From: Eudromia elegans
Taxonomy: Eukaryota > Chordata > Aves > Tinamiformes > Tinamidae
Assembly: GCA_003342815.1 (NCBI GenBank)
Contig: PTEX01000137.1
Location: 1,151,564-1,215,563 of the forward strand
Direction: 5' to 3'
Length of the DNA stretch: 64,000 nt
How positions within the stretch are numbered: the stretch's first letter is position 1; the number at the start of each line of letters is the position of its first letter. This document shows, in pieces, positions 38,201-50,370 of this stretch. The position numbers and the translations under genes were made by a program. The notes beneath the pieces are model-generated. The model was not told the origin of the DNA, ran no database searches, and saw only the letters and a program-made list of their open reading frames with translations.

Positions 38201-41200
38201 AGAAATCTTGGGAGCTGGTGTGGCTAAATGCAGCAGTAGTTAAATGTTCTCCTGCTCATGCGGAGAGGATGGGTGCTTCCCTCTCCCTTTCCCTGCTTTG
38301 TTTCTCTCCACTCCTGGCTTTTCCCTGGCATCTTGCATCTCAAAGTCATGTTTTTCATTATCAGTATTTCCGTCTTCTGCTATTTTCATTTTATTCACTT
38401 GTTTCTGAATTTCTGCATGGTCTGGAAAGGCTAACGGCACACAGCCAGTTCTGCCTGCAGGACCTGCAGACGCAAAAGCATGAAATGTAGCTTTAAAAAA
38501 AAGGATTCAATTAAGTAACATAGCTGTCTGGCAGTCAGAAATATTTTCTTGCAACAACTCTGGTGATTATACAGAGATGCATTTATTCACTTTAAACAAC
38601 TCCATGGCATATTTGAACAATATATTTAAAATATTTTTGCGAGAGTAAAATTTTCTGTAACTTGAAGTTGGACAAAAAAACACCTTTGATTTGAAATAAC
38701 CTACAGTACCCTTTCTACTCAAAAATAGTGCATTTTCTGAGTTCTGTATTGATTTCTTTTCACTCACATCATCTGATTCAATACAAGTCATTTTTCTAAG
38801 ATTAAACTGGACATATCCAATCACAAACTATTTTCCCTCCAGAATCAGAGGAGTTCAACACCAAGGTTATATGTTTAAACTGAGGCTGCAATGTACTTTG
38901 GTGCTAGAAGGAGTATGAAAAGGAAAAGGAGCAGTCACACTGCCAGTCCACACAGGAGCAAGACGCCAGCAGACGCGATAACCAATGGGGCAAGGTGATT
39001 GCTGCACATTAGCATTATACTGGTTATGATGAGCAGCTGTGTTAGACCTAGTTAAGCAAATATGTGAAATCAGGAATTTAAGAGAGAGCTTCTGCAAAGT
39101 TTCTTTCACCCTCTTCCAGAGCGGCACAGAGCAAGAAGAACACACAGTTTCACATGCCTGCTCAGCACAGAGTGGATGTATCATCACCTCAGTCCTTGCC
39201 AGGATGGTCCATGGCAGCTCCTGTTCATGCACAAGGCCAAAGGCACCAGCCCTCGGGCACATGCGATCATCTGCTCTGTGCAGACACTTGACATCCTAGA
39301 CCTTCTGAACATCACGTGCCCTTTCCCAAAATCCCCAAAGCTGAAACTGCTCTGGGAGTGCTGAGTGCATTGCACCCTCGTATGCCTGTGCAACCTGGAG
39401 CAACAGCTGGTTGACACACAAGTGTCACTTGTACGTAGCCTGCAGTGCCCGTGCCCTGCAGCCCTTCCTCCCTTTCAGACCCTCACCCTTTCCCAACCAT
39501 CTCCAGGGAGGGGTATCTGCAGCTGGTGCTGCCTCTCCTCACCAAGTGCTTTCTTGCAGGCCTTCCCAGATGATTCAGAGGAACGTGCGTCTCTGTGCTG
39601 GTGAGGTGATGTCTCGCTGATGTATACTTAAAGGTCTGAGATATAAACGTCATCATGGAAATCAGATGGAAACTACGGTGCTGGCTCGGCTATCCCACTT
39701 GAAAGGCTTCTGTACAGCAGTGGAAATTTAGGCCCGTTACCATTTTTGGAAACACATTTAATTTTCAGTGAACTAATGGTAAGCCATGTAAGAGTTTGCA
39801 TCAACACTCCCCAAGCCAGCAGGAATATCTCTAGCGATTTAGCTGGGTATGGGACCTGCCAAGGGTAAGCCATAGCAACCCTATGGGTTATTTAATGGTT
39901 TGCATCCACCACTGACTCTTTGAGGTACCTGGTCTCTCGTCCCAGACTCATGACCCTACCATTGAATCCCGGCCAGCACTCGAACAGAGCTTCTGCCACG
40001 GACACGTGTGTTCCTGCAAGGGCAGAGGGATGACAGATGAGAAAACTCCTGCGGTTTGTTTTCTTGATGTAAACAAAAATGCCTTTTTAGAAACACAGCC
40101 AAGGATGCAGGGAGCTACACTGGGAAAACAAACTTAGGCAAACTGCTCTTGGCTGCAAAGTTTGTTCTCCTTCCCCCCCAAACAGTAATGAGCTGATAAC
40201 ATAGCCCTGAATTCCCTGCATGCAGTTAAAGCTTCATCAGAGGTGGGGTGAATTTAAAGGCACTTAGGGCACTTCTCACAAAGAGTTGTTCAAACCTCCT
40301 ACCATAGACATCTAACTAAAGTCCAATTTAAAGCACCCACGTTTAAGAGCCTGAGTTCTCTGCAGTCCACAGAGAAGGATTTGCTCTTCCAAGGAGCACT
40401 TGTGGGTCTGGAGCTAGATCATGTGAATAGCCCCTCACCCCTTCCCAAACTCACTTAGGACAATTCCAGAAAATACCTTACTTAAGCAAAACCAACTGTA
40501 ACCCACATGGATAAAAACACATGGCATAAAAATCTTGTGGGACTGAAGGGACAAGAAAATTCCCCCCCAAAAAAATGGAGAACTCTGGATGTGGGAGAGT
40601 GAAATTCATTCTCTTTGAATTATTTTCAGAAGAGGTGTTTCCCAGAGGTCATTCTCATCCAGCATCCAGAAACCTGAGTTTCCCCACAGATGCTTCTGCA
40701 TGCAGTTGCTGGGAAATTCCAAGTTAGAAAAGGCCTGGAGAAAATGCTCCTCATGCCCCTTAACTTTTGCAGAAACCTGCTGTCCTCAGTGCCTGCTGAA
40801 AAGATGCAGTGGCCACCACACGCGGGCCGTGCAGCACAGATATCCACATCAGCGTGTGTTCAGGTGAGCATCCCTCAGCCTTTCCATCTACCCAAGGTGC
40901 CACCAATATTCAGGACAACTATTTGCTATGGGGCTGCTTGGAAACACACAACAGACGCTTCCTACGTGCCCTAAATGTTATTGCTATTTATCCTTTCTGA
41001 GGCTGAGACTGCTTTTAAAAAACCCATATCACTTACTTAGAAAGTGTTAGACATCTATAGTGAGGGTTCATGCTCTTCACTTACTTTATGTAGTTGTTTT
41101 GATTACTGGGTGTTGCAGAGCACCTGAGGTCTCATGGACCCACTTTGCAGCCTTGTAGATAGATATTATTGATGAATGAAAGAAAAGTGTATTAGGACGC

Positions 41201-42567
41201 TAAGCCATTTTAAGAAAAAAAAAAGAGAGCAATGTTTGTAGCTGGATCCATTTACTGATTACAGCTTCATTAAATGGGGTAATAGTATTCCTGATAGTAA
41301 ATACTCACTGAAATATTTGCTTTATAGAGCTAAAGTATTGCTAGAAAACAATACTTGCCTTTGTTCTCTCATTGCAATAAACTCACCATAAGATTGCAGA
41401 GGAGTCTGACCCCAGTGAAGGGCTGCACTGGGGTTGCACACATACACACACACCTAGACTATCTACATTATCTCAGTTACTTCATTAACAGCCTTTCTTT
41501 AATTGACTTCCCTCTTCTCCCTTTCAGGCAAACAGCAGGTCTGTCTATACAGTCTAAACATTTTCACTCTACAGCAAGTACTCTGATTTTTTTAACTGGG
41601 AGTGTCAACATCTGTCCCAGAATTGGAGTTAACCATTTATTTCTTTAGTCAGAGTAAGGAGAAAAGACAGCATGGAAATCAGCTGTCAGGAACAGAGTCT
41701 GCTTCCCTTCCCGCTGGGAAGGACCGGGCAGCTCCTAGTGACAGCCTGCAGTTGCCAAGAGCGTGGTGAGCTTTGAGAAGAACTCAGGAAGAGGAGCAGG
41801 GCCCTGGCAGGACAGGGACAGATGGCAAGTGGCAGTTTCAAAGACAGGTTGTTTCCAGCAAAAACATTTCCTTCTTCCTTGGCTCCTTCTCTGCATCTCC
41901 CGCCCATTTCCAGGCTTCCTGAGCACAGATTGCTTTGCCATCATAGGAGCATTTTACATCAGCACCTTGTTAAGCAAGGGCAGTTTCTCGTTGTCTTTTG
42001 TCCTTTTGTTTTGCATCCCTAAGAAATTTGTCTACAGTTAAGAGCCATCTGTCATCTCTTAAAGGCTTCTAAGAGTCATTGAATGTTTCTTCCTTTTGTA
42101 GTTCATCTGTCACTCTCACATCTGCTGGGTATTGAGCAGAAATTAAACAAGGTCTGAATGTCTCAGAAGCTGACCTTATAAGAAAAGAGAAATAGTAAGA
42201 AATCATCGCTTGCTTATCACTGAGGCAAAACTTTATTTGAGTTTACATCCCCCTAGCTTCCTGAGGGCACTTCTCAGTTCGGAATAGGCTGAGCTAGTGT
42301 CTCCTGTGCTTTGAAGGCTGGCCCAGCTCTAGAGACAACTTTCCCAATCCAGTGAAAAAGCATAGTTATTATTTACAAAAAGTACATTTTACCAGCAAGT
42401 CACCTCTGCTTGACCCTGCTTTTCCACGGAAGAACCCTGCTCGAACCCTGTCTGCACTAATGACTCACGTCAGCCAAGGGCATGTTCAAAATCTGCTGTG
42501 CCATCAGTGGTGTTTGCAAGGATTGTCAAGTGTTTGGAGAGTTAACAGCTTGGGTTTTACGTGATTT
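35251..42567. other. Noncoding stretch, no gene recognised
   Basis: No transposon of recent age is seen. A block at about 35610-35680 vaguely resembles the right half of a MIR SINE, too weak to call. It also holds a 24-bp-period direct repeat at 36591-36636 and several G+C-richer patches (36890-37420, 37960-38480, 39100-39620) with overlapping chance frames on both strands (longest 131 codons, 38867-39262 minus). Confidence 0.55.
36591..36636. repeat. Imperfect direct repeat, period 24
   Basis: TTTTGAAAGAATGCATTTT at 36591 recurs at 36615 with one T-to-C change in the centre. Short tandem duplication. Confidence 0.85.
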
Positions 42568-42643
42568 AAAAAAAAAAGAAAAAAATTAAGTAATCCATAA
42601 AGAAAGTGCCTTGTTAAGGATTTTGGGAAAAAAAAAAAAAAAA
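42568..42643. repeat. Two A-rich tracts (A10 G A7 and A16)
   Basis: A-rich runs at about 42568-42586 and 42628-42643, shortly before the CpG-rich island. Low complexity, no function visible. Confidence 0.85.
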
Positions 42644-42764
42644 GTCTTGCTGAGATTTGTTCTGACAGTAAACACGCACTGATGAGCTGCATTAATTTCC
42701 TATGTGATCAAAACACATGATGTACTTGATAACGGAACCACAGAACACTCTGCTCTCGTAAGGA

Positions 42765-43430
42765 CCCCGCTGCGGACCAGGGCTCCCTGCCAAGCCTGGC
42801 GTGGCAGCATGTGAACGTGCACGGGAGAGGGGACCAGCAGCAGGGAGACGCGCTGGGCTGGGACGGGACGGGCAGCAGAGATGCCGGCTGTGGCCGTGGC
42901 AGTCGGGGCTCGTGGGATGGGGTGGCAGAGCCAGAAGGCTGAAGCGGTGGAACCAGGAGGAAGGGAGGCACAGTGGGTGCCAGGTGGCTGTGCAACCCCA
43001 CGACGCCACGACTGCCTCTCACCAGCGTGGCCCTGGTAGCACGTGATGGTCCCACACCCCATTCCCAGTGAGCCAAATAAGAGCAGTACGAGCAGCCTCT
43101 ATGTGAGGTGGGCCAGTGAGCCTGGGCCCTGTGGGAGCTGCAGGCGCTGCGAGCACCTCTGCAGCCGCGCGGGCAGCCCGGGCCGCCCACTGCCCCGGCA
43201 GCATGGATGAGTCCCATGGGATTGGGTACAGCTCCAGCAGGAACAGGATCAGCACCCCGTGCGTCTGAGCTCTGGCTTGTGCCTGTCTCGGCTGCTCAGC
43301 TGGATGCAGGCGAGCCATGAGCGCAACAGCCGCAGGAGGTCGATTTGGCCGCCGTGCGAGACGGGTGCTGGGAGCTGCTGGCTCCAGGGCAAGTGAGCGC
43401 CAGGAGCCGGCTCAGGACATTGGCGGCAGC
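42765..43430. promoter_or_regulatory. CpG-island-like block, possible unannotated promoter
   Basis: By hand count there are about 43 CpG dinucleotides in roughly 670 bases, in sequence that is well above half G+C, whereas the flanks are AT-rich and CpG-poor. That ratio is near the usual CpG-island threshold; the count is approximate. The block contains a compact G-quadruplex motif on the plus strand. Frames of 169 codons (42708-43217 minus) and 178 codons (43249-43785 minus) cross it but show no domain, as expected when stop codons are scarce in G+C-rich DNA. In birds such islands often mark transcription starts of genes or long noncoding RNAs. Transcription here is inferred. Confidence 0.5.
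42855..42872 (+). promoter_or_regulatory. G-quadruplex motif with 2-base loops
   Basis: Four GGG runs separated by CT, AC and AC within 18 bases. This is one of the tightest, most stable arrangements known for intramolecular G-quadruplexes. It sits inside the CpG-rich block, a common place for such motifs near promoters. Confidence 0.7.
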
Positions 43431-43628
43431 AGCACCTTGTCCCAGAGCAAAACTTGCTCCTGATTGCGGCCAGCATCAGTCTTCCTCTGCAGGGCAGCTG
43501 CTGTGAGGGACACGCTTCCTCGCACAGGCTTTCCCTGGAGCAGTCAGCGATGTCACCCTGCCCTCTGTCACTCTTAGGGAGGACACATCGCAGGACACAT
43601 GAACATTGACAAGATGAAAGGCCTTGCA

Positions 43629-43670
43629 AAACAAACAAACCAACCAACCAACCAACCAACCAACCAACCA
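43629..43670. repeat. (AACC)n microsatellite
   Basis: Two AAAC units lead into about eight AACC units. Read on the minus strand it gives an artificial GWLVGWLV peptide that lengthens chance frames. Confidence 0.95.
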
Positions 43671-44107
43671 TTCGGGGTTTCTGCTTTTCTACCTCTTTTG
43701 CATTTTCTCCAGGTACATTGTCGTGAGCATTGTGTTGGGACCAATGGTATGTCTTTTTCCTTTGAATTTTATAGCCTGTATTCATTTATCAAGCTGGGGT
43801 CACCTTAAAATACGTCTTTGCCTTCCACTCACTGCCCTGTGCATCACCACCTCAGGCTAAGATGCTATTTTTGTCAACTTACTATTTTTGAAAGGAGGCA
43901 GACACAGACCTTTTAAAAGCCACCTTCTCAGTTAATCTCTGCCCCTGACATTCCTTTGAAGCTTTGGTTCTGAAGGGATGTGGAATCAGTGATCTCGACA
44001 AACATTTCAGCTTGCTCACTGCCATCCGGCGACTGTGCACACAAGTTTGCTTTTACTAACTGCAGAAATACAAGCAGAACAGGGTTACAGTAGGTATATA
44101 AACAAGA

Positions 44108-44121
44108 AGGTCACAAGGTTA
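44108..44121 (+). promoter_or_regulatory. DR2-like nuclear receptor motif
   Basis: AGGTCA-CA-AGGTTA, two half sites in direct repeat two bases apart, the spacing known for retinoid-receptor DR2 elements. It is followed by an imperfect HNF1-like GGTTAATGTTTGAC. Motif match only. Confidence 0.22.
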
Positions 44122-46060
44122 ATGTTTGACTCTAATCCTAATGACTTTTTTCAGCCACGCACAAAGCATGACACCAGAAAGAATTCAGTAACAACAAAGT
44201 AAAGATAAACAAGTATAAGAGCACAACCCTCTCCTTTGTACACCAGCTTCACGAGTTGCATACAAAAGTATTTAAAGTACAAATAAAAATACCCGAGTTT
44301 TATAGTAGACGTAACTTTATCCGTTCCTCTCCATTATACGTGCAATAAGTTGCTCCAAGGTACTAATAAATATATCAGAAGAACTTACCGGTTTATAAAT
44401 ATTTGGAAAAAATAGAAACTATTGCTTAAATAACCACCATATAGAGAAAATAATCTCCCACGGAATCTATTAAACTGGGCTAACGAACTAGCAGGAAAAA
44501 GTTTCAATCCTATTCCCCTGAAGTCTAATTCAGAGCAATTCTTTCAAGTGTAGTTTCAGACAAAAATAATGAGTGAAGTTGTTGAGTATGGTTTTGAGTG
44601 AACAGAAACTAAGTAAGTCAGTTGTTTACAGAAATATTTGCAAGCTGTGAAAAATACATTCTGGATTGTTCAGTTAACATTCAAGGTGACTGGAAATGCT
44701 GTGACTACATTATAGCTGTTATAAAGGCCCTATCAAAATATAAGACTATCGCTAAAGGTTCTTGAGACACAGACCCACGCCAGTAACCAGGCCCCAAAAG
44801 AAGTGCACATAGTTTACAAAATGCACAAATGCTGGCAACAAATGTCTTCACATTTCTTTTCACAGATAAATGTAAAACCTTATCAAAAGACCGCTTCTGT
44901 GCCCAGAATATTTGTTCTGTTTCAGGACAGTTTACTCTGGCAACTGACTCAACTTTGCATCCGTAATTAAATGAAGAAGAGACAACGTGGCTCTGGAGAG
45001 ATCATAGGAAACTCCATCTTATCTATTTGCCTTTTATTTACAGAGCCCTTCATGTTTTGGCCTCCCTAATGCATTTTTCATTAAAGCAAGGAGGGCAAGT
45101 TTAACACACGACCTTCGCCCTCAGTGCACACAGAAAGTATCAGGCATAGGCAAAATGCAACACTTTCTACTGCCTCAGCAGCAGTGATTCCTTCTGCTTT
45201 GAAAGAAAGACTATCTCCTGGTGCTGCTTCTGCACAGGATGGGAAAAAATTGAGCTCATTTTGCCTCTGCAAAATAACATCTGAGAGTGTCTCCAGGTCA
45301 GAATTAAGTCCACATATGATTTAGTATAAACATGCATCGTTTCCAGCATAACAGCACCCTGCTCTTCAATGGCACTTCCCTGCGAGGACCCCAGAGTCCC
45401 CAGATCTGCATTTCATCACAACTCCATGAGAAATGACACTTCTAAGCCTGGCAAAAGAGTTTGCCCTGCCCAGAGCTACAAAAGGACTTCCATGGAGATC
45501 TGGCACAGGGCTCGTCGCTCTCACTCTGCCTTCTCGGGAGGACTCTCAGGCCCAAGGGGACAGCGGGGAGCTCCCACGGTGCCACCTCCCAGAAGGCAGA
45601 GCCAGAGCCCAGCCAGGCATGGACAGAAGTAAGAAAGGGACTGAGTTCATCCGGCACCTAAAAGATAAGTATTAGTCTGCTTTGGTCCTCTTGACTACCT
45701 CCGTGGCAAAGGAGGCAAATGGGCACCTTCTGCTAAGAAGGGGTCTCTAGTGTAAGCGCAGTGGATCTCGTGCTCTGGATTTGCCAGTGCCTCTCCAAAA
45801 AAAGATACGGATAAATATCTCAGACTTAGGTAAGACTCAGTCTAAGCGCAGAAGTCTGTGTCTGAACTAGCAATATTTGGCCTCTTTCCTAGTCAGTGAA
45901 GGCTTAGTCTGAATAGACAATACATCTCTAGGCATGAGGGACCTCCTCCCAAAGCAGAGAACTCCCTAGAAGCCCCTTCTTCAGCAGGTGATAAAGAGTC
46001 TGGGGTATCCAGCTCAGCTCTATATTTCTGCAGGGTGGTTCCCAGCTATCAGCTTGTCCT

Positions 46061-46093
46061 GGGAAAACCACCACCATGGGAACCACCACCATG
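46061..46093. repeat. Short tandem duplication around CCACCACCATG
   Basis: AACCACCACCATG occurs at 46066-46078 and 46081-46093. A GGTGGTTCCC just upstream (46034-46043) is the reverse complement of GGGAACCACC, so a stem is possible. Confidence 0.75.
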
Positions 46094-47746
46094 TTAGAAC
46101 AGCAGCTGCTATATGGACACAGGTGCTGTGATACTGGCCATGCTTCTGCACAAGAGGGAGAAAACAGCCATGTAATGGGCTCCTCCAGGCTTTGACAGGA
46201 AAGAGATTAGGGAAAGGTAGACGTCTATGGGGGCTTTCAAGGCAGAACCATTTCTGAGTTCCTCGGGTTCACCTGAGAGACGAGTTTAGACCTCTCAGTG
46301 TTTGTCAGCATCATTGGGTGACATTAGGATTTGGGCATGAGGAAATGGCTCAGTGTCTTGTCCACCTAAGTCAGCCTGTGATTGCGTGTCCTTGTTTATG
46401 AGAACAGTAGTAGAGCTGACCTTGCAGCTAAGAGTGTTTGGCCTGAAGGCTGATTTTTCCTCTCTAAGCACTTCAGCACTCCCTCTGCCAATCCAGCAAG
46501 GAGATTTTAAAATGTCTGTATTTTCCAGTCTGCAAGCTAGATGTGGCTCAGGCAACGTGAAATCCAAAGAAGGGAAATATCTTCCTAGGTTACAGAGAGA
46601 AATGCAATGTCCCTTCTTGTATACAACAGAGGGAAATCTCTTAACAATAACCACTGAGATAGTAGGCCCTCTGTCCCATAAAGCATGCTTACAAGAGCCA
46701 GGAATCACCAAGATGCAAACAAGCTCAGCATTGATAGACACAGGTTTTGGGGCACTGCAGAAGAGAGTCCTGCTTGAGGCCACCCATCCAGGAAAGACAC
46801 AGGCGCGGGGAGCCAGGCTGGAGCCTTAAAGAGCTGTGGCACCTCTCGCCCCTTCACCCTCTGCCCACCATGGCCACGAGCAGCATCTCTATACCCATGG
46901 AGGTGCTGCCGCAGTCACCGGCCCTGGACCAACTGCAGCACGAATCATCTCTGGGGCGGCCTGCGTAGGCGTGGGGCTCCTATGTCCAATACTGCACCTC
47001 AAACACCTCCAAAAATCAAAGGGAAAGCAGAGCAAACTCTATCACTTCCCCAGGAACGTGGCTGCCTGACCTTGTGCTTGCTCGTCAGGACCCTCTAGCA
47101 AGAAAGCATTCAAATCCTGCTGGGAAAAAAAACATAGAAAAGCAGCAGAATGATTTCTATACTGCACACATCACATTTTTTTCCCAGTTTCTGAGCAACA
47201 GTGCTCTGAGATATGTTTGAAAGCTAGCTCTTCATTAGCGGCAGGAATTCGATTTCTCAAACATTCCTAAGACAAAGCAAAACAAAACAAACACAAGAAA
47301 GGCAAAGTATTTGTCTCTGGTTTGCCGTCACCGGCTAGGATGTATCAAAAATTCACTATGATAATAAAGTCAATATGCTTGAAGTATTTTCAACCTGTAG
47401 AATAAATTAACTGATTTTAAAAGAAATCTTAGACTTGCACTAAGGCGGGAAAGACAAGTTATGTCAGTCTGGCTCCAATCTATAAAACTGAGAAAACTTC
47501 ACGCATACTCCCTATGGATTCAAAGTGATACTGCCTCAGTCATGCACTTGGCTCTTTGTGTCCTCCTCTGAGTTCCCTCCTCCACACAATTACGGAAACC
47601 TAATTTTAAACTCATGCACTCCAATCTTCCCAAGCGTGATATATTTTGAATGGAGAGACTCCCAGAGGTGCCGAGGAGACAGCGTTTCAAGGATCTTTAG
47701 CCAGAGGGAACCAAAGGAGGCAGGAAAGATCTACACATACCATGTA

Positions 47747-47747
<1 letters not shown>

Positions 47748-47782
<35 letters not shown>
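47748..47782. repeat. Poly-A tract (A35)
   Basis: Thirty-five uninterrupted A residues, the longest homopolymer in the window, directly abutting the 55-bp tandem duplication. Length is likely to vary between individuals and to be hard to sequence. Confidence 0.95.
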
Positions 47783-47784
<2 letters not shown>

Positions 47785-47892
47785 CCAGAAAGGTCTACAG
47801 AGAAGTTGTTTTTTTTTAACGGAACTCTGGCCAATAAGACCAGAAAGGTCTACAGAGAAGTTGTTTTTTTTTAACGGAACTCTGGCCAATAT
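47783..47892. repeat. Exact 55-bp tandem duplication
   Basis: The unit begins GACCAGAAAGGTCTACAGAG, contains T9 and ends CTGGCCAATA. Copies are at 47783-47837 and 47838-47892 and differ only at the final base. The near identity implies a recent event or an assembly artefact next to the A35 tract. Confidence 0.95.
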
Positions 47893-50264
47893 ATCTCATA
47901 ACTGCATAAGAGTTTCTGGGGTTATAGTCAAAGACAAGATATAGGTGGCCAAGAACAGTAAATTTTAGACTTTTGCTAGAACTCTTTAATTCTATTTAGT
48001 TACCATTCTGCTTCTTTCTTGGTACCTTTCCCTGTCTGCTTGAAAATCTTAGGAGCATCTCTCAGCTGACCTGGGACCTGGATGAGGGATTCAGGTGTAT
48101 CAGCACACGTGGCACAAACAAACAGACCCAACAGCATGCAAGCCAAGTCAAGTGAATGTACTGCTATTCAAATGCATGTAGTGATATTTGGGAAAGAATA
48201 CCAATCTGGCTTTCAAATTAAAAAGAGGCAAAGTGCTTAGCTCAGACATATATGATGTGGGGAAACATACCTTGCAAGAGCAAGTGATTAGATCCGGGCA
48301 AGATCTAGGCAAGATTTCCATGAGTGAACGCCTGGAAGGACTGGGTTGACTGTGTGGCCCGAGTCCCAGCACAGAGCAGCACCACGCTTAGGGCTGGAAA
48401 GGACTATATGGGGTTCTGAATGGGTTGGGGCATCCCCTATCTGTGCTGGGTTTGAGAGTCCTAGGAGAAATCTCTACAAACAAGCTATCCTGATAGTCCT
48501 GCATGCTCACCTATTTTCCCCAACTTTATAAAGACTCAAATCACCACTTTTCAGAACCCTGACCTTTTTCAATCTACGTCTTTCTAATTCTACCTGTAAT
48601 TAAAATATGTTTTTTTCCTGACACACCTATTATACATGTATTCTAAATAAAACCCAAGCACTGAGAGCCAATTTGCCTCCAACGCTCCTGCTCCAAGGAC
48701 TCTAGTGGTCTCTGACAGTGAGAAACCACCTGCCATTCACTCACATTTCCCTGGGGTCACCAGGGAAAGAGAATTTGCTCCTTTTATTAACAGCTCACGC
48801 AGAGCTGCCAAGACAGAATCTATGGCACAGTATCTGGACCAGGAAGCTCTCAGAGCACAGTAACACAAATGCAAGAAGCACTATAAGCCAAGAAGTTTCT
48901 ATAATGTGGCTTGTGCAAACTAAGTACAAGAAGTGCAGGGTGCAGATAGATGCACCCAGCACAGCGCAGCCACTTTTGAGAAGGAGCCTGCCCAAAGACC
49001 TGGAACTGTCTTTTACCCATGCAATTCAAAGTTAGCTGCCTATAGATAGAAAAGTGACCTGAAGCACAAAATTCCACCAAGGTTAGGATTCACAAGAAAC
49101 AGTGTACATGACCAATGGGTCTAGTGTTTGGCCAATGAACTGGCTGCTGTGTCCGAAGGACACAAGCTACGAGAACACCCAAGCCTTTGTTGGCATCAAG
49201 GAATTAGTCATTAGTCAGTAGAGAAATGAATATTCTAGATACTGTAAACAAAAGGACTCACCCTGCAAGCCAATGGGATTATTATTCATTTAAACTGTTT
49301 CGCAAGCCACACTGTTGCCAGAAAACTTCATGATACAGAGTAAAGCAGATAAGAAAGTGAACAAGGGAAGAAGGTGAAGAAGGCTTCCAGATGTGTGCAT
49401 AAAAAATGTATGCATAAAAAAAATAAAAATAAAAGACATGGAAAAGCTTGTTACAGTGCAGAGAGAATAAAATAGAACAAGTTGGGTTTTTTGAGCTGAA
49501 AGCTTAAATTTTTCAAGCTGCTATGAACAAAGAGGGGATCTTCTGGCTGCAGACCTAATCTCCGTGGAGCGTCTGATAACTGCCTACCAGAGCTCCTTCT
49601 GACTGGGAAAGTCCACCCAGCTCACAGGCAGTTTTGCTGGACCCTGATTCCTTTTGCAGCTGCGGAGGATGAGATGCTGTCGAAAGTGTCCATGAGCAAT
49701 GAGTGGCCGAGGCAGCATATTCCCTGGCTCTGCTCTCAACCACAGAAAGATTCTCAGTGCCAGGTGGGGCTTTATTTAAAGGCTTGCTAAGCACCACAGT
49801 GTCTTGCAAAGAGTATAAAGAGGATAATTAGTTACTAAATTATCTAAAAGAGCTGCCTTTAAGAAATTCTAATACCGACCAGTGGAATTAAGGAAGATTT
49901 AAACCTTATTGCTGCAGCAAAGTAGGCATGGATATGGTTAAATGTCTGGAAAGAAATCAAATGCTCAATTCAGGCAATATCTGCTTTCCTGAGATCTCCA
50001 TGCTAAGCAATGGATCCTGGATATCCTGCCTTTTTCACTATTGTATGTGTCAGTGAAGCGAACACCAGTTAGTGGAGCAGATTCAGACTATTCAGGATAT
50101 GGCAGTATTATTCCATAGGAAGAGCACACATGGGATAATTGTCAGAAATGGGTCTCTCACCTCAAACTCCCAGTCCAAAAGAACAAGCACATAAATAAGG
50201 GCTTCTCTGGTACCTTTTGAAAGAAGGTGTCAAACTTTCTTAGAGACACAATTGCATTGCTCTT

Positions 50265-50370
50265 ATCATTTACTGTAAATACAGGAAATGAAGTCCCAAA
50301 AGGTAAATGAATTACACAAAGTCTGTGCCAGTATTAGTAAAACAGACCAGATGGGTCCTACTTAGGAAAA
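50265..50370 (+). mobile_element. Possible ancient MIR-like SINE relic
   Basis: The order CATTTACTGTAAATACAGGA, AATGAAGTCCCAAAAGGTAA, then ATGAATTACACAAAGTCTG follows the MIR core ('fraction of bases to aggregate' aside: CATTTTACAGATGAGGAAA, then GAGGCCCAGAGAGGTTAAG, then TGACTTGCCCAAGGTCAC) with strong divergence. MIR copies are known but sparse in birds. The comparison is from memory. Confidence 0.4.

Larger units (their letters stand above)
43671..47747. other. Noncoding stretch, no gene recognised
   Basis: The part at 44050-44700 is repeat-free and AT-rich with a DR2-like nuclear-receptor motif at 44108-44121. The part at 45360-45680 is G+C-richer and open in several frames at once. A CCACCACCATG duplication lies at 46064-46093. 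Two long frames lie opposite each other (46295-46783 minus and 46353-46829 plus, about 160 codons each) with no domain. Confidence 0.55.

Noticed and set aside
42708-43785. Minus-strand frames of 169 and 178 codons
   Set aside because: They cross a CpG-rich block and an AACC microsatellite, both of which lengthen frames artificially; no domain.
47525-47944. 139-codon plus-strand frame
   Set aside because: It reads through the A35 tract as polylysine and through the tandem duplication, so it is a repeat artefact.
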